Source of the DNA: Pelagicoccus mobilis
Lineage (GTDB): Bacteria; Verrucomicrobiota; Verrucomicrobiia; Opitutales; Opitutaceae
Assembly: GCF_016595505.1 (NCBI RefSeq)
Contig: NZ_JAENIL010000006.1
Coordinates: 146,494 to 210,493, forward strand
Length of the DNA stretch: 64,000 nt
Reading direction: 5' to 3'
Positions 8,793 to 18,065 of this stretch are shown here, piece after piece. The notes under the pieces were generated by a model. That model made no database searches and was not told the origin of the DNA. It was given only the letters and a program-made list of their open reading frames with translations. The position numbers were made by a program, and so were the translations under genes. The stretch's first letter is position 1; every line of letters begins with the position of its first letter.

Positions 8793-10166
8793 CTAGTCTC
8801 TGGTGACCAAAACGTTCACTCGACCGATGCCCTTGAAATAGGACTCAAGTTCGGCATCCATATCCTGAACCTTTTCGGGCATTGAGTCTGCAAGGTCGTT
8901 CAGCTCGGAGATGTCATTCTCCAAGTCAAACAATTCGATTCGATTCTCCTCCAGATAGTGAATGGTCTTATATTTTCCTTTACGGACGACGGTGGTTGCA
9001 TCGTGCATCTCCCAAGCAGTTTTAAGGGGAAAGTTGATCACAAGGAGACGATCGGGATCCTCGGACCCGTGAAAGAGTTGAGCACCGAGATCGATGCCTT
9101 CCACTCCCTGTTGGCGTGGCTGCTCACTTCCCGCCAACGCCGCAATCGTAGGCAGCAAATCGTGTGTTATCACCGGTGTATGATTAAAGGTTCCAGATGT
9201 GATACCCGGACCCCGGACAAAAAACGGCACTCTTATACCACCTTCATTCAGGTCCCACTTCCCCATCCTTAACGGATGGTTAAAACTCCGTTCAACATTG
9301 GGGATCGGAGGAAATCCCGGAATAGCTCCGTTGTCCGCCACCACAAAGACATATGTTTCGTCGTGGATCCCAAGCTGTTCAATGCGCTCCATGAGTATTC
9401 CAATACCATTATCGAGATCAGCCGTCATAGCCGCATAATGCACGTTGTCGTGAATCTCACCGGGTTCCAAATCACTAAATCGAGCGAACTCCTCCGGAGA
9501 GCATACTACATTGGTATGATTGGCGTAGTAGGAAACCTGCAGGAAGAAGGGGCTACCGTTTTCGTTTTGGCGGGAAATGAAATCCGCTGCTCGGTGGCTC
9601 AAACTGTAGGACAACTTGGGATCCTCCATAACATACTTCACCGTATGTTCCGCCTCTCCCGGGGTCATGAAACCTTCCTTGTTGTCGGTGATCCCATCGC
9701 TTTCGTCGTAGCCCACTAGTGCCGGCATTGTAGCGATGTGCCACTTTCCAAAATGAGCCGTCACATAATCAGGATTCGCAGCTTTGACCGCTTTGGGAAG
9801 GCTCCATAGAGCCCCGTGATCAATCTTCTTGGCTTCATGCCCAAAGTTGCTGACCCGCCCGAGCTTACTGGGCGACTGCCCATACTGGATCGCATAGCGG
9901 GTTGGAGCGCAAATGGGCGACGAGGAATAACCTTGAGTGAAACGAATTCCAGACTCTGCAATTCCATCGAGATGAGGAGTCTGATAAAAATCGCTCTTCG
10001 AATCAGGCACTCGATCATCCATCTGAACGGACATTCCGTTCCAACCGAAGTCATCTAGCAAGATTAGGACTATATTCGGACTTTCAGAAGCAGACGACGA
10101 CGTAATCGTAAAACAGACAAATAGAACCTTAGCAAGATGGACCATACTTTTTCTCAAAAAACTCAT
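8793..10166 (-). CDS. Periplasmic sulfatase, S1 family
   Basis: 457 residues. Signal peptide 1-27, then the metal-binding start PNIVLILLDDFGWNG. Cys86 lies in ICAPTR, the C-x-P-x-R sequence that is converted to formylglycine. Further S1 landmarks are HFGKWH (about 140), VVADNG (Asp-Asn calcium pair) and GKWDLNEGGIRVPFFVRGPG. It removes sulfate esters from a carbohydrate. It closely resembles the next gene upstream (10217-11713): both have a long insert between the DD metal site and the formylglycine site containing SKSDFYQTP or SRSDYIETP. The two therefore probably arose by duplication and may act on different positions of one glycan. The gap to that gene is 50 bp, so an operon is likely. The maturing enzyme is not in this window. 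Confidence 0.9.
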   Translation of the reverse strand: MSFLRKSMVHLAKVLFVCFTITSSSASESPNIVLILLDDFGWNGMSVQMDDRVPDSKSDFYQTPHLDGIAESGIRFTQGYSSSPICAPTRYAIQYGQSPSKLGRVSNFGHEAKKIDHGALWSLPKAVKAANPDYVTAHFGKWHIATMPALVGYDESDGITDNKEGFMTPGEAEHTVKYVMEDPKLSYSLSHRAADFISRQNENGSPFFLQVSYYANHTNVVCSPEEFARFSDLEPGEIHDNVHYAAMTADLDNGIGILMERIEQLGIHDETYVFVVADNGAIPGFPPIPNVERSFNHPLRMGKWDLNEGGIRVPFFVRGPGITSGTFNHTPVITHDLLPTIAALAGSEQPRQQGVEGIDLGAQLFHGSEDPDRLLVINFPLKTAWEMHDATTVVRKGKYKTIHYLEENRIELFDLENDISELNDLADSMPEKVQDMDAELESYFKGIGRVNVLVTRD

Positions 10167-10216
10167 AATTTTATAACTCAGGAAAACATACTATATATAA
10201 AACATCTTGTTCGCTG

Positions 10217-11713
10217 CTAATTGAGCCCATCAAAGTCTAAAATCTCTTTCAAAAGCTCAATATCTCCTTCTGCTTCGACCGCCTCAAGATAGGCGATTAA
10301 TTCGAGGAGCATTCTTCGCCGAACCTGAGGAAAGACTATCGACAAATCATTGGATTCATCAGGATCTTCATCGAGATCGAAGAGCTCGACCCCTCGCGTA
10401 TCCCAATTCACAATCAACTTGTACTTCCCAGCCCTCAAAGCAGATTGCGGTTCCGTTTTATTCTTAGGGCGATGAAAGACTAAGCCAGGTCCCGGTCGTT
10501 CAATACTTCCCCCTTCTGGATCCAAAAGCAAAGAGCGGAAGCTTGCAGCATCTATCTCCCCAGAAATTGGAAAAGCCCCTCCAGCTAGGTCATATAGAGT
10601 TGACCATAGATCGTATCCAACAATCGATTCCAGGGAGTGACTTCCCTTCGGGACGCCCGGTCCGGAGACAATAAACGGAACCCTAATACCACCCTCGTAC
10701 AGCGAGTGCTTAGAACCCCTTAGCGGATGACTGCGATCAAGGCGGTCACGCTCCAACTCCGACCGATACTTCTCCGGAAGAACCTCACCCCCATTGTCCG
10801 AAGTAAAGAACACAAACGTATTCTCATCAAGCCCAAGAGCAGTAAGCGTATCCAGAATCATACCGATCCCATCGTCCATATCTTCAGTCATAGGAGCAAT
10901 GCCGTCGCTAGCCTGGACGGGGATCAGTCCCTTCTTTTTATATTTCTCCAATGTCGCTAGTCTCGCCTTGGCAGCCGTATGCACTGCATAATAGCTGACT
11001 TGCATATAGAAGGGACGTTCCGATTCGTTCTGCTCCTTCAAAAAGCGACAAGCCCGTTCCGAAACGGAGAAGGTCAGTTTCGGATCATCAAGCACTTCGG
11101 TCTTGAAGTTTCGATGATGGTCAGCAGCCTGCAGACGCTGATGGTAGTATACCCCTGTGTTATTGCCTGTTTTCCCGTCGCTCGCATCATAACCCAATCG
11201 ATCTGGCAAACCCGGCTTATGCGATTCCGCGTCAGGAAATGTTCCCGTAAAGACCGAACCCCATTTGCCAAAATGGACACAGTAGTAAGCAGGATCGATT
11301 TTCTTCAACATCTGGGCAATCGAGAGATGAGGAGCAGGATCGAACGTTCCAAGAAACTCAGTTCCATGCTGGCGAGCCGGCGTCATACCAAACTGGATAC
11401 TCCTTCGTGTCGGCGTGCAAAGCGGTGCAGGAGAATACGCATTGGAGAAAACGACCCCATTACTAGCCAGCTTCTCTAAGTTGGGCGTTTCTATGTAATC
11501 CGACCTCGAGCGGCTATCGGCGGGATCCATAGCAACGGATGTGTCACTCCAACCCAAATCGTCCGCTAAAATAAATATAAAGTTTGGACGAGACGACTTA
11601 CCTTCGCACGAGACTCCTACAACGACACAGGCAAATAAAGAGGCCAACAGAGTACGAGTGTTACGAGCAAAACAAGAGATATTAAAGATATTTTCGGAAA
11701 ATGAACCAATCAT
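10217..11713 (-). CDS. Periplasmic sulfatase, S1 family, paralogue of the adjacent sulfatase
   Basis: 498 residues. The N-terminus (NTRTLLASLFACVVVGVSCEG) looks like a signal peptide, possibly a lipoprotein signal because a Cys follows VGVS. The metal site is NFIFILADDLGWSDTS, Cys99 is in PLCTPTR (formylglycine site), and later motifs are HFGKWG, FTSDNGG and LYEGGIRVPFIVSGPG. The C-terminal part has ELFDLDEDPDESNDL, typical of S1 sulfatases. It shares the extended insert (MDPADSRSRSDYIETP) with its downstream neighbour, from which it is separated by 50 bp. A TonB receptor gene ends 64 bp upstream on the same strand, so the three genes may form one unit. Confidence 0.9.
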   Translation of the reverse strand: MIGSFSENIFNISCFARNTRTLLASLFACVVVGVSCEGKSSRPNFIFILADDLGWSDTSVAMDPADSRSRSDYIETPNLEKLASNGVVFSNAYSPAPLCTPTRRSIQFGMTPARQHGTEFLGTFDPAPHLSIAQMLKKIDPAYYCVHFGKWGSVFTGTFPDAESHKPGLPDRLGYDASDGKTGNNTGVYYHQRLQAADHHRNFKTEVLDDPKLTFSVSERACRFLKEQNESERPFYMQVSYYAVHTAAKARLATLEKYKKKGLIPVQASDGIAPMTEDMDDGIGMILDTLTALGLDENTFVFFTSDNGGEVLPEKYRSELERDRLDRSHPLRGSKHSLYEGGIRVPFIVSGPGVPKGSHSLESIVGYDLWSTLYDLAGGAFPISGEIDAASFRSLLLDPEGGSIERPGPGLVFHRPKNKTEPQSALRAGKYKLIVNWDTRGVELFDLDEDPDESNDLSIVFPQVRRRMLLELIAYLEAVEAEGDIELLKEILDFDGLN

Positions 11714-11728
11714 TTTAATCAGAAATTG

Positions 11729-11751
11729 AGCGGCTACTATACGCAGCCGCT
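11729..11751 (-). terminator. Short hairpin after the TonB receptor gene, possible weak terminator or attenuator
   Basis: AGCGGCT and AGCCGCT (7-bp arms) flank a 9-nt loop just downstream of the receptor stop at 11778 and ahead of the sulfatase gene. There is no run of T after it on the minus strand, only CAATTTCTG. It may lower readthrough or act as an mRNA-stabilising stem rather than stop transcription. Confidence 0.35.
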
Positions 11752-11777
11752 ACAAGTATTATCCAAATGTTAACCTA

Positions 11778-14261
11778 CTAGTAATTGACGCTGAATCTCA
11801 ATCGATAGCTGCTTCGAGGAATCAAGCGACCAAAGTTCGGCCCCGGCCCCATAGCGAACTCGTCTGTAACATTGGAGAAGTTGAGTTGAGTCCTATAGGT
11901 CAACTTTTCAGTTTTCCAACTATACCCGGCAAAGAGATTCACCAAGGTCCTGCCCGCAGAATAGGTACCTCCACTCCCTTGTTGCGGAGCTCGACTATGG
12001 CGGCCACTCAAATAATCAGCAGTACCCCCAACGAACAGCCCCTTGAGGCGACCTTCATTAAAGCGATAGCGAGTATAGAGATTAAACATATCTTCCGGAG
12101 AATTAGGCAGGACTCGACCTTCGGCAAACGGATTGGTGTCGTCACTTACGAGCTTAGCATCTAAGTTCGTATACGTCATGCGAATACTCCAATTCTCAAC
12201 CGGCGTCGCAGTAACTTCTAACTCAACGCCTTTGGCCTCTTCCTCTCCAGACTGAATCTGAAACTCATCGAGCCTGAGAAAGGTGTCTCCGTCATTGGCG
12301 GCCAAGTAAGCGGCAATATCCTCATCACTCGTATTTGGAAGAAATTGGCCGACGTTATCAGAATTAACCAACACAACAATATTTCGAATGAGATTGTTGT
12401 TTGTATTTTCGAAGTAAGCGGCGCCGAAAGTCACCTTGCCGTCAAAAACACTCCCCTTAATCCCGAATTCGCGACCTTCCCCGAAGAGCGGTTCGGCGAG
12501 AACAACTTCATTGTCCGCCAGGTCAGGGTCTAAAACGCCATCTCCATTGAAGTCGCCATCAAAGGCGTTACCGTCCGGATCCGGTAGATTGATCCCTCTA
12601 AACTGAGGCTCAAAGGATTCTGCATAGTTCGCGTAAAAATGCAGTTTTTCAGGGACAACTCCGAACACCACTCCCACCTGTTCGATCGAGGAAGAGTCCT
12701 CTACACTATCCACAGTGTAGCGTTCCGGTCCTTGAGCCAAGGCTACCGCATCCGTTCCAAGCGTGCTCGAATCGTAATCGCTATTTCTATAGCCATAGGT
12801 TAGCGTAAGTCTATCATCAAGAAAATGACCAGAAGCGTAAATATAATGATCCTTAGAGCTGCCCTCCGTTCCGTCATTGTCGCGTAGCAAACCGTAACCT
12901 TCAATTTCTGGAGTTTCAGGATCGTCTACTACATATTGTTCCGCGGTTGGAGCATCCCAGACCCAAGTAGCAGGATCTGAAAACACGGATCGCCTACCGG
13001 GCGAACGATAATTCCCCGTACGGCCCTCCGGGCCTATATTACCCGCTCGAGAGCGGAAGAACCAAAAGTCTTGAGTGTTGTGATCGAAGCCAGGCATTAT
13101 TTGGAAGCGGCCCCATTCGGTATCATATTTCGCCAATAGGTTAATTTGCAGATTCTCATTGGATCCCATTTGATTCCCAGAGTCCCAGACTGGCCCCTGA
13201 CTTGACCCGTAATTCGGATGGTCAGGCAAATCAACCGGTCGAAGATTCCCATTGAAATACACCGCAGGCAGGCCTGTTTGATTGATGTTATCCCAATTAA
13301 AATCTTCTTTTCGGTAGGCAGCCCGCAAACTATAGAATTCATTGAAAGTGTAACGAAGCCGTGCGGACAGAGATTCGTTCGTCCGATTAGCGACACCGCC
13401 CCTGTCTCTCTGATTGTAGCCTAACACAGGGAAGTCCGGGTCAATTTCATCCATTTCCCGACCAAACTCGTCAACATATGTTCTGCGCTTGTAGCCCGAA
13501 CGATAGGCGATACCTTCTTGATCAACCTCCGAGTCATAATAGGTAAGCAAAAGATTGCCTTTCTTATCAGCGAAATCCGTTTCGAGCATCGTTGTAAGTT
13601 GCTGAATCGAGCGCTCGGCTCCAATCAGCTCATAACCTCTTTCCTCCCAGTTACCGAATACGAGAAACCGAACATTTTCGGATATTGGACCTGTAACTTC
13701 AGCTTCGACCCGATTGTGACCGAACTCACCCAAAGTATAGGCGACCTTCCCACCCATCTTGGATCGAGGCGTCTTAGTGATGTAGTTTATCACTCCCCCA
13801 GGAGGAACTGATCCATACAGTAGCGAGGAAGGCCCCTTCACAACCTCAACACGCGCAACGGAACCGGTTGGAATCGAAAAATCCGTTCCCACTTTGAACC
13901 CGTCAACAAAGTTGAATTGAGTTGGAAATCCCCGCAGACGTACCTGCCCGTTCGAAAGTCCGTTAAAATTGCCACTTCCTTCGCCAGTGACAACATTCCC
14001 CGCGAATTGAAGCATCTCCTCAGGGTCCACAGCCAGAACGTCCTCAATAAGCTGATCAGTGAGAACGTTCACCGAAAACGGTAAATCAATTATGTCAGAA
14101 GCGAAACGCGTCGAGCTGATCGACTGTTGGACCTGGACCGTCTCGACTTTGCTTTCAACTGTAAAAGGATCAAGTATGAAGAGCTCGCCATCATCGGTCT
14201 GAGCTTCCGCAGAAGCAAAAGCCAAGGCGGCCGCCAAAAAAAGTCTATAAGTGATATTCAT
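11778..14261 (-). CDS. TonB-dependent outer-membrane receptor (FhuA-like, 827 aa)
   Basis: Signal peptide 1-20 (MNITYRLFLAAALAFASAEA). A TonB-box-like stretch follows at about 28-40 and a plug domain at about 50-165 with VRLRGFP, RVEVVKGPSSLLYGS and PPGGVINYITKTP. The remaining 650 residues form the barrel and end in RLRFSVNY, with an aromatic terminal residue as expected for outer-membrane insertion. The 827-residue size and plug type fit the siderophore/FhuA branch rather than the 1200-residue receptors seen later in this window. In this context, directly before two sulfatase genes on the same strand, a sulfated oligosaccharide is a more likely cargo than iron, but this is inference. The long intergenic region upstream probably holds its promoter and operator. 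Confidence 0.9.
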   Translation of the reverse strand: MNITYRLFLAAALAFASAEAQTDDGELFILDPFTVESKVETVQVQQSISSTRFASDIIDLPFSVNVLTDQLIEDVLAVDPEEMLQFAGNVVTGEGSGNFNGLSNGQVRLRGFPTQFNFVDGFKVGTDFSIPTGSVARVEVVKGPSSLLYGSVPPGGVINYITKTPRSKMGGKVAYTLGEFGHNRVEAEVTGPISENVRFLVFGNWEERGYELIGAERSIQQLTTMLETDFADKKGNLLLTYYDSEVDQEGIAYRSGYKRRTYVDEFGREMDEIDPDFPVLGYNQRDRGGVANRTNESLSARLRYTFNEFYSLRAAYRKEDFNWDNINQTGLPAVYFNGNLRPVDLPDHPNYGSSQGPVWDSGNQMGSNENLQINLLAKYDTEWGRFQIMPGFDHNTQDFWFFRSRAGNIGPEGRTGNYRSPGRRSVFSDPATWVWDAPTAEQYVVDDPETPEIEGYGLLRDNDGTEGSSKDHYIYASGHFLDDRLTLTYGYRNSDYDSSTLGTDAVALAQGPERYTVDSVEDSSSIEQVGVVFGVVPEKLHFYANYAESFEPQFRGINLPDPDGNAFDGDFNGDGVLDPDLADNEVVLAEPLFGEGREFGIKGSVFDGKVTFGAAYFENTNNNLIRNIVVLVNSDNVGQFLPNTSDEDIAAYLAANDGDTFLRLDEFQIQSGEEEAKGVELEVTATPVENWSIRMTYTNLDAKLVSDDTNPFAEGRVLPNSPEDMFNLYTRYRFNEGRLKGLFVGGTADYLSGRHSRAPQQGSGGTYSAGRTLVNLFAGYSWKTEKLTYRTQLNFSNVTDEFAMGPGPNFGRLIPRSSYRLRFSVNY

Positions 14262-14800
14262 CTTAACTGTTTTTTTAGTTTAATAGGTATATTATGCAGT
14301 TCTTTTATCTCCCCCTAAAACAGGAGATGCTCAAACCGCTGAAGTATTTTTCAATAAATAGAGAGATCTATCGGGTCTCCATGCACTTAGTTATCTTTTA
14401 TATAAAAGGGCTTTCCCCATAAGATAGCAGGCGGGTGAACAACATCGATAAGATCGATGCAAGCAATAGTCGGAACTGAGGGTATTTTCATATACTTCGT
14501 GATATAGTTTGTTTTTTAGGTACAAAGTTACAATTGCCTCACTCCCAATTTCTCAGGCACGGACTAATCACGGACCAATGATCAAGGTGGCGCGTACAGA
14601 TTCGGAACCTTTGTTGAAGTCTCATGCGATTAGGGGCGGGGTGGGCTTGCACTGCCAAGAACTTGGAGAGGCAGCACTCCACCATTAAGACTGAGCTCAA
14701 GCAGTCAGTGCGATGCCGCCTTGACTTTAACATTAAATATTCCACGGTCGGCTCGATAAACAACCACAGAGCAGACCCCGCAAGCAGTAGCTCTCCCCTT
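14262..14800. other. Divergent intergenic region between TonB receptor and LacI genes
   Basis: 539 bp with no convincing gene. It is AT-rich near the receptor start and carries two symmetrical sites, one at 14307-14328 (ATCTCC...GGAGAT) and one at 14443-14459 (CATCGAT-AAG-ATCGATG). Either could bind the LacI-type protein encoded next to it. An open frame from 14624 reads into the LacI gene, but its first 59 codons show no regulator-like sequence. Confidence 0.5.
14443..14459. promoter_or_regulatory. 17-bp palindrome, candidate operator
   Basis: CATCGATAAGATCGATG has perfect 7-bp arms around AAG. It lies about 180 bp upstream of the TonB receptor start and 340 bp upstream of the LacI-family start, between the divergent genes. 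Placement suggests an operator for the LacI-type repressor, but its odd spacing differs from the usual even-length LacI sites centred on CG. Confidence 0.4.
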
Positions 14801-15874
14801 ATGCCCCGCCCTACCTCCCGAAACAAAGTCACCCAGAAGGACGTCGCTAAAGCAGCCGGCGTTAGCGTCATGGCCGTTTCCTTAGCTCTGCGAAACCAGC
14901 CCGGAATCAGCGAAGAAAACGCGAAGCAAATTAGAAAAATCGCGGACAGCTTGGGATACCGACCAGACCCGGCCCTGAGCGCTCTAATCCATTACCGAGG
15001 CAGCAAATCGAAAAAGATCAGAGCTGCCCTCGCACTTGTGACCGGCTGGGAGACCCGAGAGAAATGGATAGATTCTCGCGTGGGGCGCCTAGCTTGGGAG
15101 GGAGCAAGAAAACGGGCCGGAGAGTTCGGCTATAGCCTAGAACATTTTTGGATTGGAAAAAATGGAATTCACGCCAAGCGGACCGCAGACATATTAAGGA
15201 GTCGAGGTATCAGAGGGGTTATATTGGCCCCCATACTTCTACCATGGGCAGCGATAGACTTCCCCTGGGAACACTTTGCGGTAGTTACCTTGGAGAGAAA
15301 CTCCGATTTTCCCTCGACTCCTCATGTATCGCCCAATCACTACGCCGACATCTCCCGAGCTTGGCATCACCTTTTAAACCTAGGCTATAATCGCCCGGGT
15401 CTTGCCTCGTTCAGCTGGTTGAGCGAGCGTAACGAGAATCGATGGGAGGCCGCTCAGTATATCCAGCAGATAAGACATCAAGCCCCCAAAGAACGGGTAC
15501 CAAACTTGATAGTCGAGGGCAGTCCGAACGCTCGTTTGCCCGTGGTGCAAACCGATAAGTGGATCAATCAATACGACCCTGACGTTGTATTGAGCCCATC
15601 CCCCGAATTTTGGCAAGCCATCCTCGAATCAGGACGCTCCATTCCTCACGACGTCGCGTTCGCCAGCCTGCAAACACAAGTAAATGACGAACCTGTCGCT
15701 GGCATAAATCAACACCGTGAGGAAATGGGAGCTGCATGCATCGACCTACTTCACTCTCGTCTCCTTCGGTCAGATTTCGGAATGCCTGATAGCTTAGCAG
15801 GAACCACCATTGACGGCGACTGGATCGACGGTCCGACCGCACCACCCCGAAAAGCCAAAAAAAGCCCGAAGTAG
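14801..15874 (+). CDS. LacI-family transcriptional regulator
   Basis: 357 residues from ATG at 14801. This start is chosen because the helix-turn-helix then begins a few residues in (VTQKDVAKAAGVSVMAVSLA), as in all LacI proteins; an upstream in-frame ATG at 14624 would add 59 unrelated residues. Hinge region LRNQPGIS...SLGYRPDPALSALI, then a periplasmic-binding-protein-like effector domain (about 65-345) with RGIRGVILAP and VAFASLQTQ. It probably responds to a sugar and controls the divergent TonB receptor/sulfatase genes or the sulfatase that follows 125 bp downstream. The C-terminus ends in a basic tail (PPRKAKKSPK). Confidence 0.9.
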   Translation: MPRPTSRNKVTQKDVAKAAGVSVMAVSLALRNQPGISEENAKQIRKIADSLGYRPDPALSALIHYRGSKSKKIRAALALVTGWETREKWIDSRVGRLAWEGARKRAGEFGYSLEHFWIGKNGIHAKRTADILRSRGIRGVILAPILLPWAAIDFPWEHFAVVTLERNSDFPSTPHVSPNHYADISRAWHHLLNLGYNRPGLASFSWLSERNENRWEAAQYIQQIRHQAPKERVPNLIVEGSPNARLPVVQTDKWINQYDPDVVLSPSPEFWQAILESGRSIPHDVAFASLQTQVNDEPVAGINQHREEMGAACIDLLHSRLLRSDFGMPDSLAGTTIDGDWIDGPTAPPRKAKKSPK

Positions 15875-15999
15875 AGGAACGCTCCGAAGACCTAAGTGAA
15901 CTTGCAGATCAGTCGTGTGAGCCACACAAAAAGGACTTTATTGTTAAACACTGAGACCAATTGCCGGCCGAAGAGCAACCTGGCCATGGTGCAGGTCTC

Positions 16000-17409
16000 A
16001 TGGTTACTTCGCCCGTTACTATTCGCCCCAATGTCTTATTGATCGTGGCAGACGACCACCGCGCCGACTGCATAGCTGGAAACAGGGAATCAGGGCCCGC
16101 GACACCTGTTTTAGACGCCCTGGCAAACCGAGGGACCCTCATCAATGGAGCTCGCATTGGAGGAGGACACAACCCTGCTGTCTGCGTACCTAGCCGGGCC
16201 GCCATCATGACAGGGAGAGCACCTGACCGAGCATTGAAACACCCCCGATCACAGTGCAATTCGGAGAACCAAGAGATCCGCGAAGACTTAACGACCATCG
16301 GCAAGACTTTCAGAGAGAACGGATACATAACTCACGTCGTTGGTAAGTGGCACAATGACACCAAGTCGCTCAACCGAAGCTTTGTGGGAGGGACCAACAT
16401 TTTCTTAGATGGAATGTCCGAGCACGAGAATCCCCTACTGCACGATTACAGTCCAAAGGGTAATTACGGAGTGGAAACAGCGCACGTGGTCCCCGGTTTC
16501 TCCAGTCAAATTTTTGCGGATGGAGCCGTCGATTTCTTGCAAAAGCGCGAACAAGGCGAGTCACCCTTCTTTCTTTACCTCGCCTTCACATCCCCGCACG
16601 ACCCTCGCACCCCGCCTGAAGAGTATCGGCAGCGCTATGACGCCAAACGCATAGAGTTGCCGCAGAACTTCTTGCCCGAGCACCCCTTCGACAACGGCGA
16701 ACTACTCATTCGCGACGAACAACTGGCAAGCTTTCCTCGGACCGAAGACGAAGTACAGAGGCAAACCGCGGACTACTATGCACTCATCGAGCATCACGAC
16801 AACGAGCTAGGGCGCGTCATTAGCGCGCTAAAAGAATCAGGGGAGTACGAAAACACACTGATAATCTACACATCAGACCATGGACTTGCCATGGGATCCC
16901 ATGGCTTGCTGGGAAAGCAAAACCTCTACGAGCATAGTATTAAAGTTCCGATGATCTTAGCGGGGCCCGGAGTCGACCAACAGGACCCAATCAAGAACGA
17001 TATACCGTCCTATTCAATATTTCCAACCCTTTGCGATATGCTCGACATCCCAATACCGGCAACAGTGGAGGCAGAGTCATTCGTGGATCTGCTCACAAAA
17101 CCAAGAGAACATCGAGTAACGGAGCCCACCCCTTACTTTTCGCACTACCGCGATATTCAGCGAGCAGTGAATTGGAAACACTGGAAGCTCATTCGATATG
17201 AGGTGGGTGGCGAGGTGCGCCTGCAGCTTTTCAACCTATCTGAAGACGAAGGCGAAATGCAGAACCTCGCGAACGATCACACACATCAAGCCATTCTCCA
17301 CGAGCTCTTGGAAGCACTCGAAACTTGGTGGAGCCACACGGCAAGAATCGGAATGGTCGAGCGTGACGAGTCCACGGTATCGAGTTTTCAGGCAGAAAAG
17401 GCTGAGTAA
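16000..17409 (+). CDS. S1-family sulfatase without an evident signal peptide
   Basis: 469 residues from ATG at 16000; a TTG 13 codons earlier (15961) is a possible alternative, and neither adds a signal peptide. Metal site RPNVLLIVADDHRADC, formylglycine site Cys62 in AVCVPSR, then GKWHND, YTSDHGLAMGSHGLLGKQNL (residues of the active-site loop) and IKVPMILAGPG. The architecture matches S1 sulfatases of the iduronate/choline-sulfatase-like branch. The lack of an N-terminal hydrophobic run is unusual among the sulfatases here and suggests either a cytoplasmic enzyme acting on imported sugar sulfates or a misplaced start. It follows the LacI-type gene on the same strand and may be in its regulon. 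Confidence 0.85.
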   Translation: MVTSPVTIRPNVLLIVADDHRADCIAGNRESGPATPVLDALANRGTLINGARIGGGHNPAVCVPSRAAIMTGRAPDRALKHPRSQCNSENQEIREDLTTIGKTFRENGYITHVVGKWHNDTKSLNRSFVGGTNIFLDGMSEHENPLLHDYSPKGNYGVETAHVVPGFSSQIFADGAVDFLQKREQGESPFFLYLAFTSPHDPRTPPEEYRQRYDAKRIELPQNFLPEHPFDNGELLIRDEQLASFPRTEDEVQRQTADYYALIEHHDNELGRVISALKESGEYENTLIIYTSDHGLAMGSHGLLGKQNLYEHSIKVPMILAGPGVDQQDPIKNDIPSYSIFPTLCDMLDIPIPATVEAESFVDLLTKPREHRVTEPTPYFSHYRDIQRAVNWKHWKLIRYEVGGEVRLQLFNLSEDEGEMQNLANDHTHQAILHELLEALETWWSHTARIGMVERDESTVSSFQAEKAE

Positions 17410-17840
17410 GGATTCATCAATTCCCGCCCCCATCCACCTTTATACAAAAACGCATCGCCCGATTTCACTGCGCGATTGGCTGTTTTTACAGCAATCATTT
17501 TCAGCACTCAGCCTACTCCAGGGCTTCTATGCGAGGAGCAGCGCCCCCATCGCAGCTCAATATCGCGATTGAAGCTGAAGCGGGACCTTCGCCCCGTCTT
17601 GAGCCCTGAGCCATCCAATTCGGAGGTAGGAATGAATCCAGCCTACATTTTGCTCGAAAGTCAGTGTCCGGAATCTTTCGCAAAAAGGTAGCTGAACCTT
17701 CAGGCAGTGGCGTATTCGTTATTTGGTTATTTCTTAAAGGTATCTAAATGTCAACTACCCCGTTTGTGGCTGCCGCTGCTTCAGGCGATCTTCTCCTTGC
17801 TTCCCTCAGCCAGCAGCTTCATGATCAGAACCACGTTAGG
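17410..17840. other. Non-coding stretch after the sulfatase gene
   Basis: About 430 bp before a MITE-like repeat. The only open frame of note (17476-17691) has no recognisable motif, and I see no hairpin followed by T residues after the sulfatase stop. It may contain decayed coding sequence, but nothing can be named. Confidence 0.4.
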
Positions 17841-18009
17841 ACTGTCTAATAAGTCCGGAAAATGAAAATTCCGACACTGATGAGAACGCGTATTGAACCA
17901 CCGATGACACCGATTTACATCGATGATTGAGAGAAAACAGGATTCTGTTCATTTAAATATCGGTGGTTATCAGTGCACATCAGTGTTTTAAAATCACTTA
18001 GTAGACAGT
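17841..18009. repeat. 169-bp MITE-like element with terminal inverted repeats
   Basis: The left end ACTGTCTAATAAG (17841-17853) and the right end CTTAGTAGACAGT (17997-18009) are inverted copies matching at 12 of 13 positions. Inside are short repeats around CACCGAT and CATCGATG, and no open frame. The pentamer TTAGG occurs just left of the element (17836-17840) and again 3 bp beyond its right end (18013-18017). It could be a target duplication, but the offset makes this doubtful. No transposase is encoded, so it would be mobilised in trans if at all. Confidence 0.6.
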
Positions 18010-18065
18010 TTCTTAGGCTGACTTGATAAACTCCTGAGTGAAGCACTACAGTAATACATGCAGAT

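Noticed and set aside
14624..14800. Upstream start of the LacI-family gene
   Set aside because: The extra 59 codons do not resemble regulator sequence and displace the DNA-binding domain from the N-terminus.
17476..17691. Short frame after the sulfatase gene
   Set aside because: No motif, no sensible start context, and the region looks non-coding.
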